Positions 43,813 through 52,732 are shown, numbered from the stretch's first letter. The stretch is DNA of 64,000 bases from CAVPTL01 sp963727235 (GCA_963727235.1 CAVSFZ010000005.1:1-64000); one strand, 5' to 3'. Notes: generated by a model not told the origin, from the sequence alone. Translations and numbers: made by a program.

Positions 43813-45885
43813 TCAACAATGATCGCGCGGAAATTCGTGCGTCCACGTGCGCGCGAACACCCGATGCCCGCGCTCGCGCACTTCCAGCCCTGATGTGACC
43901 AGGAAGTGGGTGGCGGAGCAGGTCATGACCCCGGTCGCGTGAATGTCGACCCTGGAGTGCTCACGGCCGCCCACCGAGGTGTTCTCGACCCGCACCTCGG
44001 CCGAAAGCGGATCCCCCTCCACCACGCTGTAGGAGGCCACCGACGTGTCCTGATAGAGCAGCCCGTTCGGTATCCGGGTCAGGCCGCCCATGTCCCAGTC
44101 GAACGACAGCTCGGCACGGCCGCTGCCGAGGTCGCGCGTGACCGTTCGAGACCCCCCGGGCCTGCCCTCGATCTGCTCGGTGGCGAGCGATTCAGGCTCC
44201 TGCGGCGGGTCAGGAGGCCGCGGCGGCCCATCCTCCGCCCTCGCCGGGCGGGTTGGGAGCACCAGCTCGCTGTCTCGGTCGAGGTGCAGCGTGAGTGTCA
44301 CAGGCTCCGGCGACGGCCACGCCAGCGGCCAGTAGCACGGCGAGACCGAGAGGCGGATGCGGCTGCCGGCGTCGAACCGATGCGCGATCGAGTCGAGCCT
44401 GACGGAGATCGGATACTCCCGCCCCGGTTCGAGCAGCGCCGGGTGGGCGTGAGAATCTCGATGGCAGAGGTTGAGCTGGGCGCGCGTCACCATCAGCGAC
44501 GAGCCGTCGGCACGCAGCTCGCACAGCCTTATAGAGATCAGCGCCACCGGCCGGTCGGAGGACACCCTCAGGTTGACGACCGGGAAGCCGAGTATCTCCA
44601 GCGGCCCCGACAGCGGAGCGCCGGTGAAGGTGAGCGAGCGGGCGTCGTCGACAGACTGGTCGACCGGGAGGTCGGCCGAGCGGCCGTCGGCGCACCATGC
44701 CCCGCCGTCGAGGCCGACGGTCTGGACGCTGCCGATGCTGCGCGTCAGGCCCGGCGTTACCGGATCGCCGAGACGGCCGTCGCCGAGCGCCAGCGTCAGC
44801 GGCTCACTCAGGGGCGAGGGCCACCGCTGCTCTGTCACCCACCGTCCCGGTCGCCGTTCGAGGTTTGCGCTGGGAGGCACCGAGTCCTGCATCCACGCCA
44901 CCACCGTCGGCTCGCGGTCGATCCCGTTGTCGATGCCCTTGAGCCAGCGGTCCCACCAGCGCACGAACTCACTCAGGATTCCCACCGCCGGGCCGGGGTT
45001 GCCATGCACCGGATCGTTGTGGCCCCACGGCCCGATCAGCGCTCGCCGCGGCACGTCGAGGCCCTCCATCAGGCGAAGGGCGGCGTCGTTGTATCCGTCC
45101 GTCCAGCCGGCAACGCACATCACCGCGCACTCGATCTGGTCGTAAGCGCCGCGCACGCTGCCGTTCTCCCAGTACGCGTCGCGGCGCTGGTGGGCAAGCC
45201 AGTGCTCGATCCAGGGCGGCTGCTCCAAACGTTCCAGCCACATCTCGCGCCAGCGCTCGCCCACCACCTCGGGATCCGGCGGACGCGCCTGCCAGGCGTG
45301 CATGCAGGTCGACCAGTGCACCATGTCCATCGGCTCGACCAAGCCGCCGCGGTAGTGCACGTCGTCGGCGAATCGGTCATCGGACGCAAAGCATGACGCG
45401 ATCGCTTTCAACGCCGGTGGCCGCAGCGCCGCGACCTGCAGCGCATTGAAGCCGCTCCAGGAGTAGCCCATCATTCCCACCGCCCCGGTGCACCACGGCT
45501 GCGCCGCCAGCCAGGCGATCACCTCGACGCAGTCGGCCTGTTCCTGCTCGGTGTACTCGTCCGTGAGAACGCCGTCGGACTCGCCGCTGCCTCGGATGTC
45601 CACCCGCACGCCGGCGTAGCCGTGACCCGCGAACCAGGTCATCTGCTGATGGTCGCCGGCGACGGTACCGTCGTTGAGCCGGTAGGGCACCGCCTCGAGC
45701 ACCGCGGGCACGGGATCGGAGTCGGCGTCGTCGGGCAGCCACACCCGCGCGGCCAGGCGGGTGCCGTCGCTCATCGGGATGAAGAGCCCCGTGCGGACGG
45801 TCGGAGTGCGGGGAAACGAGGTGACTGTGAGGGGGGCGGTCAAGAGCGGGGCAAGGATCCCAGAAACCGGTCGATCGCGCCGCAA
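43813..45885 (-). CDS. CocE/NonD-family serine hydrolase (X-Pro dipeptidyl-peptidase type)
   Basis: 690 aa. Alpha/beta-hydrolase with the nucleophile in VGMMGYSWSGFNALQ, oxyanion Tyr in LEAVPYRLND, catalytic His in LIGPWGHNDPVHG and a C-terminal jelly-roll domain from about residue 390 (LSGPLEILGFPVVNLRVSSD). Family members cleave Xaa-Pro peptides or esters. TTG 45885 has GGAG about 9 nt ahead and TACCAT at 45910-45905; no signal peptide is clear. Confidence 0.85.
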   Translation of the reverse strand: MRRDRPVSGILAPLLTAPLTVTSFPRTPTVRTGLFIPMSDGTRLAARVWLPDDADSDPVPAVLEAVPYRLNDGTVAGDHQQMTWFAGHGYAGVRVDIRGSGESDGVLTDEYTEQEQADCVEVIAWLAAQPWCTGAVGMMGYSWSGFNALQVAALRPPALKAIASCFASDDRFADDVHYRGGLVEPMDMVHWSTCMHAWQARPPDPEVVGERWREMWLERLEQPPWIEHWLAHQRRDAYWENGSVRGAYDQIECAVMCVAGWTDGYNDAALRLMEGLDVPRRALIGPWGHNDPVHGNPGPAVGILSEFVRWWDRWLKGIDNGIDREPTVVAWMQDSVPPSANLERRPGRWVTEQRWPSPLSEPLTLALGDGRLGDPVTPGLTRSIGSVQTVGLDGGAWCADGRSADLPVDQSVDDARSLTFTGAPLSGPLEILGFPVVNLRVSSDRPVALISIRLCELRADGSSLMVTRAQLNLCHRDSHAHPALLEPGREYPISVRLDSIAHRFDAGSRIRLSVSPCYWPLAWPSPEPVTLTLHLDRDSELVLPTRPARAEDGPPRPPDPPQEPESLATEQIEGRPGGSRTVTRDLGSGRAELSFDWDMGGLTRIPNGLLYQDTSVASYSVVEGDPLSAEVRVENTSVGGREHSRVDIHATGVMTCSATHFLVTSGLEVRERGHRVFARTWTHEFPRDHC

Positions 45886-46001
45886 TCGGCCACGCTCCGG
45901 CGGGATGGTACAGCGGATCCGCGGCCGCCATCGGGAGCCGCGACCGGTTGATCACTCCGAATTCGATCAGCACGATCAGCCATAACAACCTCGCCGGTCC
46001 G

Positions 46002-46295
46002 TCACCGGCCGTGGCAGGCGTGGAGAAGCGAGTCACGCCGGGGGCCATGCAGGATCGGAAGCAAGGCTTGCATCGCTGCGGCGTGTGACGAAAGCACCTC
46101 CGGAAGGCCCTTCGACGAGCGAGCGATCTCTCGGATCCGCTGGGCCGAGCCCAGCCCGGCGTTCACAAACAAGCAGGGCAGGCCAGCGCGCGTGGTCCGG
46201 TCACCGACGAACCCCTCGATGATCGACACCACTCTGCCGTCGGGCTGGTCGTAGAGCACCTCGACCTGTCGCGGCTTCGCCGGCGTCGCTATCAA
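46002..46295 (-). CDS. hypothetical protein, accessory patch
   Basis: 97 aa, not recognised. Starts with TTG 46295 overlapping the stop of the gene before it (TTGA). No motif. Codon use and the neighbouring degenerate genes suggest a remnant. Confidence 0.35.
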   Translation of the reverse strand: MIATPAKPRQVEVLYDQPDGRVVSIIEGFVGDRTTRAGLPCLFVNAGLGSAQRIREIARSSKGLPEVLSSHAAAMQALLPILHGPRRDSLLHACHGR

Positions 46296-46723
46296 TCATT
46301 GCCGAGGATCGCCTCGATCCGGTCGCGGAGGCGATCGGCGGCTTCATCGGCGAGGGAGCAGCCGTTTGGTGAGGCGCGTTTTACGTCTCCAGCGATCTGG
46401 GGACGGCCATCCATCAGTGTGAAGCAGTCGCGGACGTCCTTGCTCGCGAGCAGGTCGTCGTTCCCGCGCCCTTGCCCGGCTGCCAGCTTGGTCGCCAGTA
46501 GCATTTGCGGGGTCGCAATCCGAACACCGTGGGTTCGGTCCGCCGTGTGGTACGCCTCTCGAAACCACGGATTGGTGAAGCCGTAGATTGCGTCGTCGAT
46601 CGGCATCACATCGAGCACCACCTCACCCACCACCGGCCCGAGTCGTTCAACGGCCGGACCGAGCAACAAGTCGTTCTGGGCTCGTCGGACTGGTCGCTGC
46701 TCGTCTAACTGCTCGGACGCCAC
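46292..46723 (-). pseudogene. nucleotidyltransferase-like protein, N-terminally degenerate
   Basis: The C-terminal part resembles AbiEii-like/DUF6036 nucleotidyltransferase-type proteins: VVLDVMPIDDAIYGFTNPWF, then ATPQMLLATKLAAGQGRGND and LLASKDVRDCFTLMDGRPQI. The expected N-terminal core (G-S/G-x-x-x-R-x-T-x-D-x-D) is not readable, so the gene looks truncated or decayed. Such proteins are often antitoxin or toxin partners in defence islands. Confidence 0.5.
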
Positions 46724-46765
46724 TGGCTGAACTTACCAGTAGTCGAGAACCGGGGCTGTCGCTCG

Positions 46766-47101
46766 TCAGTGCCAAACAGAGAGCGCCAGCGCACTCTGTC
46801 TATCCTCAAGCATGTTTGCGGCAACCTCACGGACGCGAGGATCGCCGAGCCGCAAGCCATCGACGAGCACGAGCAGCTCGCGCAGCGACGCATTCCCTTG
46901 AGCGGCGTCAGCCGCGGCCTTGTGGAGTGGCTGCACTGCTCGACCCCACTCCGGCCCGTCGAGGGAGGGCCACACCGGTGGCAGGTCGCCTCGATCGACG
47001 ATCCTGTCCGCCAGCGGCGGAGCGGCCCACGCAGTCGGGATACCTGGAACGACCTCGCCGAGCGCTGCCGGCGCGATGAATCGGGAGGCCGAGATCAGCA
47101 A
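46766..47101 (-). CDS. hypothetical protein, accessory patch
   Basis: 111 aa from TTG 47101; helical and Ala-rich (LHKAAADAAQGNASLRELLV, VREVAANMLEDRQSALALSV). The reading frame stays open upstream (LGNAKELLISASRF), and a second open frame runs through 47110-47250, so a longer, frameshifted gene is possible. Not recognised. Confidence 0.35.
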   Translation of the reverse strand: MLISASRFIAPAALGEVVPGIPTAWAAPPLADRIVDRGDLPPVWPSLDGPEWGRAVQPLHKAAADAAQGNASLRELLVLVDGLRLGDPRVREVAANMLEDRQSALALSVWH

Positions 47102-47179
47102 CTCCTTGGCGTTGCCGAGGCTCGGGCGCCGCCTACCATCAACAAGTTGAGCACGCTGAAGAACAGCCAGGAACGCAAA

Positions 47180-47207
47180 CCGTATCGGATATCGATATTC
47201 GATACGG
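47180..47207. repeat. 28-bp near-perfect palindrome
   Basis: Arms CCGTATCG and CGATACGG enclose a palindromic ATATCGATAT core with a single mismatched pair. Such TATCGATA-type sites are typical operators. It lies in the 182-bp gap (47102-47283) upstream of the accessory genes on the minus strand, suggesting their promoter. Nothing else was seen in that gap. Confidence 0.7.
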
Positions 47208-47283
47208 CTGAGGCGATTCCCTCGACCACCGCACCGGCCTCACTGCTTGTCACTGGCCGCACGGCCTGACCCCTGTGCGACCG

Positions 47284-48471
47284 TCAATCGGGTAACAGCG
47301 GCACCGACCAGCCCTGGTCGCGCCCCAGCAGCACCGCTCGCGTGATTGCCGCCGTGCCGAACCGCGCCCGCACCTCATCCACTGCAGCATCCAGGGCGCT
47401 ATCGCGGGCCCGCTCGAATGGGAGCATCAGCTGCATCGGGGTCTCGTTGTCGAGATTGGCGACGGCCACGCCGATCAGCGTCAGGCCACGGTGACTGATC
47501 ATGGGGCCGGCGAATGCCAGCAGCGCTCGAGCGGTCGACAGGATGAGCTGTGTCTCGGCGGTCGCAAACGGCAGCGTGTGCGACCGCGTCGCCCGCGAGA
47601 AATCGTCGAAGCGGAAGCGCAGGACGACGGTGCGCCCGACCCGGCCGGCGAGCCGCATCCGCCGGGTGACCCGGTCGACCAGCGAGATCAGAATGGCGTC
47701 GATCGCCTCCATCGACCGGGGCGTGCGCCCGAGCGCCCGCTGCGAGCCGATCGAACGCCTCCGCCGCCTGGTCTGCACCGGCCGGGGATCGCGATTGTGG
47801 GCGAGAGCATGCAGATGCCTGCCCGAGGCGCGGCCCAGCAGCGACACCAGTGCAGCCTCGTCCAGCCGGGCGACCTGGGCGACTGTCACGATCCCCCGCT
47901 CGCGCAGCTTCCTCGACGTCACCGGCCCCACCCCCCACAGCCGCTCGACCGGCAGCGGGTGCAGGAACTCGAGCTCTCCGTCGGGCGGCACCACCAACAG
48001 GCCGTCGGGCTTGGCCACCCCGCTCGCCACCTTGGCCAGGAACTTGGTGCGGGCGATGCCGACGGTGATCGGCAGCCCCACCCGTTCCAGCACCGCCCGA
48101 CGCAGCCGCACGGCGATGTCGACCGGGGATCCGGCGATCCGCCGCATCCCGCGGACGTCCAGGAACGCCTCGTCGATCGAGAGCCCCTCCACCAGCGGTG
48201 AGATGTCGTCGAACACGCGGTAGACCGCCTTGCTCGCCTCCGAGTAGGCGGTCATGCGCGGACCGACCACGATCGCGTGCGGACACAGCCCGCGCGCCTG
48301 CCGGCCGCTCATGGCCGTGCGGACGCCGTGGGCCTTGGCCTCGTAGCTTGCGGCCAGCACCACCCCGCCACCGACGATCACCGCCCGCCCCCGCAGGCGG
48401 GGATCGTCTCGCTGCTCAACCGACGCGTAGAACGCGTCCAGGTCGGCATGGAGAATGGTCGCTTCGGCCAT
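47284..48471 (-). CDS. dinB: Y-family DNA polymerase IV (DinB), copy 2
   Basis: 395 aa, all core motifs intact: LHADLDAFYASVEQRDDPRL, VVLAASYEAKAHGVRTAMSG, the catalytic SIDEAFLDVRGM, the helix-hairpin-helix LWGVGPVTSRKLRERGI, and a little-finger domain with RMRLAGRVGRTVVLRFRFDD. More canonical than copy 1 at 20.7 kb. A perfect LexA box lies 3 nt upstream of the ATG. It follows the 5'-3' exonuclease gene by 30 bp. Confidence 0.92.
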   Translation of the reverse strand: MAEATILHADLDAFYASVEQRDDPRLRGRAVIVGGGVVLAASYEAKAHGVRTAMSGRQARGLCPHAIVVGPRMTAYSEASKAVYRVFDDISPLVEGLSIDEAFLDVRGMRRIAGSPVDIAVRLRRAVLERVGLPITVGIARTKFLAKVASGVAKPDGLLVVPPDGELEFLHPLPVERLWGVGPVTSRKLRERGIVTVAQVARLDEAALVSLLGRASGRHLHALAHNRDPRPVQTRRRRRSIGSQRALGRTPRSMEAIDAILISLVDRVTRRMRLAGRVGRTVVLRFRFDDFSRATRSHTLPFATAETQLILSTARALLAFAGPMISHRGLTLIGVAVANLDNETPMQLMLPFERARDSALDAAVDEVRARFGTAAITRAVLLGRDQGWSVPLLPD

Positions 48472-48473
48472 GG

Positions 48474-48487
48474 CGAACGTATGTTCG
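48474..48487. promoter_or_regulatory. LexA-type SOS box before dinB copy 2
   Basis: CGAACGTATGTTCG: perfect CGAAC-N4-GTTCG (extended by G/C to 48473-48488), the pattern of actinobacterial LexA operators. It occupies the gap between the exonuclease stop and dinB. Confidence 0.8.
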
Positions 48488-48501
48488 CATACGTCGGCGG
48501 G

Positions 48502-49329
48502 CTATCGCAAAGATTGCGCCGCGGCGGCCCGCTCGCTGAGCCGGCCATCCCCCAGCCGCTCGACCCAGTCCGCAAAGTCGGGCGTCGGGCCGATCCAGCG
48601 CAGATCGTCACCTTCCTCAAACAGCTCGGCACCGTCTCGGAGCGTCGCCAGGTCTTTGAACAGGAGCGCCAACTCACGCCGTTCGTCGCTGAGCACCTCG
48701 GCGGGGAACTGCTCGATCGGGCCGTGCAGGTTGAGCAGCCGAGCGGCTGTCACCTGCCCGATGCCGGGTATCCCCGGATAGCCGTCAGCCGAGTCTCCGA
48801 CCAGCGCCAACAGGTCGGGAATCAGCTCGGGGTCGACGCCGAACTTCTCTCGCACCCCATCGGCATTTCTGATCGCCTTGGCCCGCCGGTCGACCTGCAC
48901 CACCCGGTCGCCGCGAACCGACTGCCCCAGATCCTTGTCCGGAGTCCAGATCCGCACCTGCTCCACAGCGTCATCGGCGTCAGCGATGCGTGCCGCTGAG
49001 GCGAGCCCATCGTCGGCTTCCAGCTCGATCATCGGCCAGGTCGCAACTCCCATGGCCGCGGCGGCCTGCTCCAGCGGCTGGAACTGGGAGCGCAGCTGCG
49101 GATCGACCCCGGCGCCGGTCTTGTACCCGGCCCACAGATCGTTTCGGAACGACTCGATCACGTGATCCGTCGCCACTCCGATGTGGGTCGCGCCCTCCTC
49201 GATCATCTGCAGGAGCGAGTGCAGCACGCCGATGACCGCGCCGAACTGCACGTCTTCGGAGGTGCCTCGGCGCCTGCCGTAGAACTGGCGGAAGAGCTCA
49301 TAGGTGCCGTCGATGAGGTGGATGACCAT
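48502..49329 (-). CDS. stand-alone 5'-3' exonuclease (Pol I N-terminal-domain/FEN type)
   Basis: 275 aa: MVIHLIDGTYELFRQFYGRR (first metal Asp), THIGVATDHVIESFRNDLWA, GYKTGAG, the cluster ELEADDGLASAARIADADD, WTPDKDLGQSV, and the helix-turn GDSADGYPGIPGIGQVTAAR that wraps DNA. A flap or 5' exonuclease not fused to a polymerase; its place ahead of dinB suggests repair or tolerance of damaged DNA. Confidence 0.87.
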   Translation of the reverse strand: MVIHLIDGTYELFRQFYGRRRGTSEDVQFGAVIGVLHSLLQMIEEGATHIGVATDHVIESFRNDLWAGYKTGAGVDPQLRSQFQPLEQAAAAMGVATWPMIELEADDGLASAARIADADDAVEQVRIWTPDKDLGQSVRGDRVVQVDRRAKAIRNADGVREKFGVDPELIPDLLALVGDSADGYPGIPGIGQVTAARLLNLHGPIEQFPAEVLSDERRELALLFKDLATLRDGAELFEEGDDLRWIGPTPDFADWVERLGDGRLSERAAAAQSLR

Positions 49330-49374
49330 CTGGTCCGTGAACCGTACCTCGGGATCGCGGGCCGTCCTACACGC

Positions 49375-49380
49375 TAGTCT
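49375..49380 (+). promoter_or_regulatory. -10 box for the antiporter leader RNA
   Basis: TAGTCT. A start about 7 nt downstream would begin the transcript just before the first stem at 49389. Confidence 0.4.
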
Positions 49381-49388
49381 TTGGGCAT

Positions 49389-49447
49389 GCGCGATGAGGC
49401 TCGCGCCTAACCGCCCTCAGGGGCTGATGGCCTCTACCACTCGGTAG
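49389..49447 (+). ncRNA. structured leader RNA with predicted pseudoknot, candidate riboswitch
   Basis: Stem 1 GCGCGA/TCGCGC (49389-49394 with 49401-49406) leaves loop TGAGGC; GAGGC of that loop (49396-49400) pairs with GCCTC at 49430-49434, an H-type pseudoknot. Between them lies stem 2 GCCC-TCAG-GGGC (49413-49424); after it stem 3 CTACC-ACTC-GGTAG (49434-49447). A ribosome-binding GGAGGT follows before GTG 49470. It precedes a cation antiporter gene, which suggests an ion-sensing riboswitch; the class is not established. Confidence 0.5.
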
Positions 49448-49469
49448 AACCACGTCCTGGAGGTGTGCG

Positions 49470-50654
49470 GTGAGCGATCTGGCCCTGGCAGCACTGCTGA
49501 CGACGGCCATCCTTTTGGCGAGCATGGTGTCGATTGAGGCCGCCCTCTCGGTCGCGCTGATCGAGCTGGCCGCCGGCGTCGCGGTCGGAAACCTGTTCAC
49601 GGTGACGACGCCCGACTGGCTGACGTTCATCGGCACCTTCGCCGGGGTGCTGCTGACGTTCCTGGCCGGCGCGGAGGTCGATGTGCCCCAGTTTCGCCGC
49701 GAGTGGCGGGCCAGCGTCCTGATCGGGGCGGTTTCGTTCGCAGCACCGTTCGTGGTTGCGCTGGGTGCCTGCTACTGGCTGGCCGGCTGGAACCGAGATC
49801 AGGCCGAGATCGGCGGGCTGGCGCTGTCCACCACCAGCCTGGCGGTCGTGTACGCGGTGCTGGTCGAAACCGGCCTCAACCGGTCGATCATCGGCAAGCG
49901 CATCATGTCGGCCACGTTCATCACCGACATCCTCACGGTGATCGGCCTTTCGGTGCTGTTCGTCACTCCCAATCTGTGGGTGATCCCGTTCGTGGTGCTG
50001 TCGATCGCGTTCATCTGGGGCCTCCCCAAGATCGCGCCCTGGTTCTTCGGCCGTTACGGCGATCGCGTGATCGAGCCCGAGATCAAGCTGGTGTTCGCCG
50101 CGCTGTTCATACTGATCTACTTCGGCACCAAGGCAGACAGCCAGCCGGTGCTGCCCGCGTTCATCCTCGGGCTGGCGATGAGCGGCCACTACGTCCAGCA
50201 CCGGCAGGAGCAGGAGCGCCTACGGGTGGTGGCGTTTGCGTTCCTGACGCCGTTCTTCTTCATCAAGGGCGGACTCAATGTCTCGCTCTCGGCGGTGTTG
50301 GCCAACCTGGGCGTGCTCGGCCTGCTGATCGCGGCCAAGATGGCGCCCAAGTTCGCCGGTGTCTACCCGCTGGCACGCCGCTACACCAAACCCCACGCGG
50401 CATTCACCACGCTGCTGATGTCAACCGGGCTGACCTTCGGCACGATCACGTCGCTGTACGGGCTTCAGGCGGGGATCATCGACAGGACTCAGTTCTCGCT
50501 GCTGGTGACGGTGGTCGTGCTCTCGGCGATCGTCCCCACCGCAATCGCCCAGCACTTCTTCAGTCCCACTCCAGAGCAGGTCGCCGCCGAGGTCGACCCC
50601 AGCGAGCGAGGCGCTCCCAGCCTTGCACGGGAGAGCGCCACCGAGCCGGTCTAA
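49470..50654 (+). CDS. cation:proton antiporter, CPA2/KefB-type membrane domain
   Basis: 394 aa, about 12 helices, e.g. LALAALLTTAILLASMVSIE, FIGTFAGVLLTFLAGAEVDV (the acidic pair of the ion path is in the LAGAEVD region), AFLTPFFFIKGGLNVSLSAV and TLLMSTGLTFGTITSLYGLQ. There is no cytosolic TrkA-N domain. The gene exchanges Na+ or K+ for H+. The start GTG 49470 follows GGAGGT in the structured leader. The 3' end overlaps the kinase gene by 4 bp. Confidence 0.87.
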   Translation: MSDLALAALLTTAILLASMVSIEAALSVALIELAAGVAVGNLFTVTTPDWLTFIGTFAGVLLTFLAGAEVDVPQFRREWRASVLIGAVSFAAPFVVALGACYWLAGWNRDQAEIGGLALSTTSLAVVYAVLVETGLNRSIIGKRIMSATFITDILTVIGLSVLFVTPNLWVIPFVVLSIAFIWGLPKIAPWFFGRYGDRVIEPEIKLVFAALFILIYFGTKADSQPVLPAFILGLAMSGHYVQHRQEQERLRVVAFAFLTPFFFIKGGLNVSLSAVLANLGVLGLLIAAKMAPKFAGVYPLARRYTKPHAAFTTLLMSTGLTFGTITSLYGLQAGIIDRTQFSLLVTVVVLSAIVPTAIAQHFFSPTPEQVAAEVDPSERGAPSLARESATEPV

Positions 50655-51997
50655 CGGGCGGTTGGGAGGCGCACCGTCGCCACCGTGCCACCCCCCGGCC
50701 GATCGGCGAGTGAGATCGACCCCTGCTGAACCTCGGCCAGCGCCTTGGAGATCGCAAGGCCGAGCCCGATGCCCTCCCCGTCATGAGCGAAGCGTTCAAA
50801 CAGGTGGTCGCGCACCTGCGGGTCGATACCCGTGCCGCGGTCGGCGACCGTGATCTCGACGTGGTCATGGTCGGTCGCCGCGGACAACTCGATGCGCGAG
50901 CCGGCAGGGCTGTGTTCCTCGGCGTTTCGGGCGAGGTTGAGCACGATCTGGCGCAGCGCGTCCTCGTCGGCCGACACGCTGCTGCCGTCCACCGCAACCA
51001 CCGCCCAGTCTCGCTCCCCCAGGCGTGATAGCTGAGAGGCGACCGACTGCAGCAGTGGCTCGACCGGCACAGCCGCGATGTTGAGCCGCTCGACCTCGCT
51101 CGCGCGGGCCAGCTGAAGCAGCCCGTCGACCAGCCGGCCCATCCGATCGATCTCGGCGATCGCCACCTCCACCGCCTCGTCGCGCTGCTGGGTGGTGGCG
51201 TCGGGATTCTCCGCCAGCAACTCGAGATGGCCGCGGGCGATCGTGAGCGGGGTGCGCAGCTCGTGCGACGCATCCTCCAGGAACTGTTTCTGCGAGTCGA
51301 AAGCCGTCTCCAACCGGTTCAGCATGCGATCGATGGCGGCGGCCACCGCCCCGATCTCGTCGCGATTCTCGAGTCCGGTGCGCAGCCCCATGGCGTCCGG
51401 CGCGACGTCGTTTGCCAACGTCGTGATCGACTCCAGCGGTCGCAGGCCGCGGCGAGCCGCAAACCACGCGCCCACCGTGGTCAGAACAACGCCGACGGCG
51501 CCGGCCAGCAGGGTGGCGTGGAGCAGGCTCTCCATCGATTCCAGCACCGGCTCGAGCGGGGCAGCGGCCAACGCGTACTCACCGCTGTCGATGGGCACGA
51601 CGCTGACCCGGAACTTCCCCGACGGAAGCTGCAGCGTGGCCACATGGGCTCTCTGGGAGAAGAGACCCGACTCGCGCGCCCGGGCTGCGAGCTCGCGCCC
51701 ATCGGCGTTGGGGGCGATCACGCGGTGGTCGTCGTACAGGGCGAGCAGGTGGCCCGAGGCGACCGCTTCGCGGGCGTGCACGTAGCGCTCGCCGGATCCC
51801 GGCTCATCCCCGTGTTCTGCTGCCTCTGCCCGCCCGCCGAGCTTGTCCGCGTCAGAGCGGAGCGAGCTGTCGACCCGGTTGAGTGCGTTTCGGTGGGCGT
51901 ACTCGTACACGGTCAGCAGGCTGATCGCGAGCACGATCATCGCCAGGCCGGCGTAGAGCAGCGCCAGCCGCGTACGCAGCGAGACATGCCTGATCAT
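50651..51997 (-). CDS. two-component sensor histidine kinase
   Basis: 448 aa: N-terminal helix (LALLYAGLAMIVLAISLLTV), extracytoplasmic sensor, second helix (ATLLAGAVGVVLTTVGAWFA), HAMP, phospho-acceptor FLEDASHELRTPLTIARGHL, N box NLARNAEEHSPAG, G1 VADRGTGID, F FERFAHDG and G2 GIGLGLAISKALAE. ATG 51997 overlaps the regulator stop (ATGA). The signal is unknown. Confidence 0.93.
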   Translation of the reverse strand: MIRHVSLRTRLALLYAGLAMIVLAISLLTVYEYAHRNALNRVDSSLRSDADKLGGRAEAAEHGDEPGSGERYVHAREAVASGHLLALYDDHRVIAPNADGRELAARARESGLFSQRAHVATLQLPSGKFRVSVVPIDSGEYALAAAPLEPVLESMESLLHATLLAGAVGVVLTTVGAWFAARRGLRPLESITTLANDVAPDAMGLRTGLENRDEIGAVAAAIDRMLNRLETAFDSQKQFLEDASHELRTPLTIARGHLELLAENPDATTQQRDEAVEVAIAEIDRMGRLVDGLLQLARASEVERLNIAAVPVEPLLQSVASQLSRLGERDWAVVAVDGSSVSADEDALRQIVLNLARNAEEHSPAGSRIELSAATDHDHVEITVADRGTGIDPQVRDHLFERFAHDGEGIGLGLAISKALAEVQQGSISLADRPGGGTVATVRLPTAR

Positions 51998-52653
51998 TCA
52001 GGCGTGAGACGGTAGCCGACGCCCCGAACAGTCTCGATCGTGCCCGGCGCAAGCTTCTGCCGCAGCGATGCTATGTACACGTCGATCATGTTCGAGCGCA
52101 CGTCCGTGAGAGTATCCCAAGCCCCCTCGGCCAGCTGAGACCGGGTCAGCACCTGACCGGGATTTCGCATCAGATGGGCAAGCAGCGTGAACTCGCGATT
52201 GGAGAGCGTGAACACCCCCAGCGGTGATTCCAGCTCGCGTTTGTACACATCGAGGCGCGTGCTTCCGGTCGTCAGCAGCTCCACCGAGGGCTCGGCGCTG
52301 CGGCGGATCTGGGCGCGGATTCGAGCGGTCAGCTCCCTGAACGAGAACGGCTTGACGACGTAATCGACCGCCCCCAGCTCCAGGCCGTGGATCCGGTCCT
52401 CCACCGCCGACCGAGCGGTGAGCATGATCACCGGGACGCCCGGCACCACCCCCCGCAGCGCCTCCAACAGCTCGAAGCCGTCTGCTCCCGGCATCATCAC
52501 GTCCAGCACCGCAAGCGTGGGCGGATCGGCGCGGGCAAGCGTCAGTGCCTCATCGGCGCTCCCGGCGGTCTGCACGTCGAACCCCTGCGTGCGCAGGCCC
52601 CGCTCCAGCAGACTCAGCAGCCGCGGTTCGTCATCTACCACGAGGAGGTGCAT
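51994..52653 (-). CDS. OmpR/PhoB-family response regulator
   Basis: 219 aa: receiver (LLVVDDEPRLLSLLERGLRT, phospho-Asp in LAVLDVMMPGADGFELLEAL, VVKPFSFREL) and a winged-helix DNA-binding domain (LSNREFTLLAHLMRNPGQVL, DVYIASLRQKLAPGTIETVR, GVGYRLTPE). Pairs with the kinase after it. ATG 52653 has AGGAGG close ahead. Confidence 0.95.
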   Translation of the reverse strand: MHLLVVDDEPRLLSLLERGLRTQGFDVQTAGSADEALTLARADPPTLAVLDVMMPGADGFELLEALRGVVPGVPVIMLTARSAVEDRIHGLELGAVDYVVKPFSFRELTARIRAQIRRSAEPSVELLTTGSTRLDVYKRELESPLGVFTLSNREFTLLAHLMRNPGQVLTRSQLAEGAWDTLTDVRSNMIDVYIASLRQKLAPGTIETVRGVGYRLTPE

Positions 52654-52732
52654 GACCTGACGGTATCGCGACGCGCTGCGACGGGCGACCGAGCATGAGA
52701 AACCATTCATCTTCCGCGGCCAGAGTGGGGTC

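Noticed and set aside
46002..47283. Insertion sequence or transposon remnant
   Set aside because: No transposase motif, terminal inverted repeats or target duplication could be found.
49389..49447. M-box (ykoK) or yybP-type riboswitch before the antiporter
   Set aside because: It is too short for an M-box and lacks the yybP pairing layout I can recall; kept only as an unclassified structured leader.
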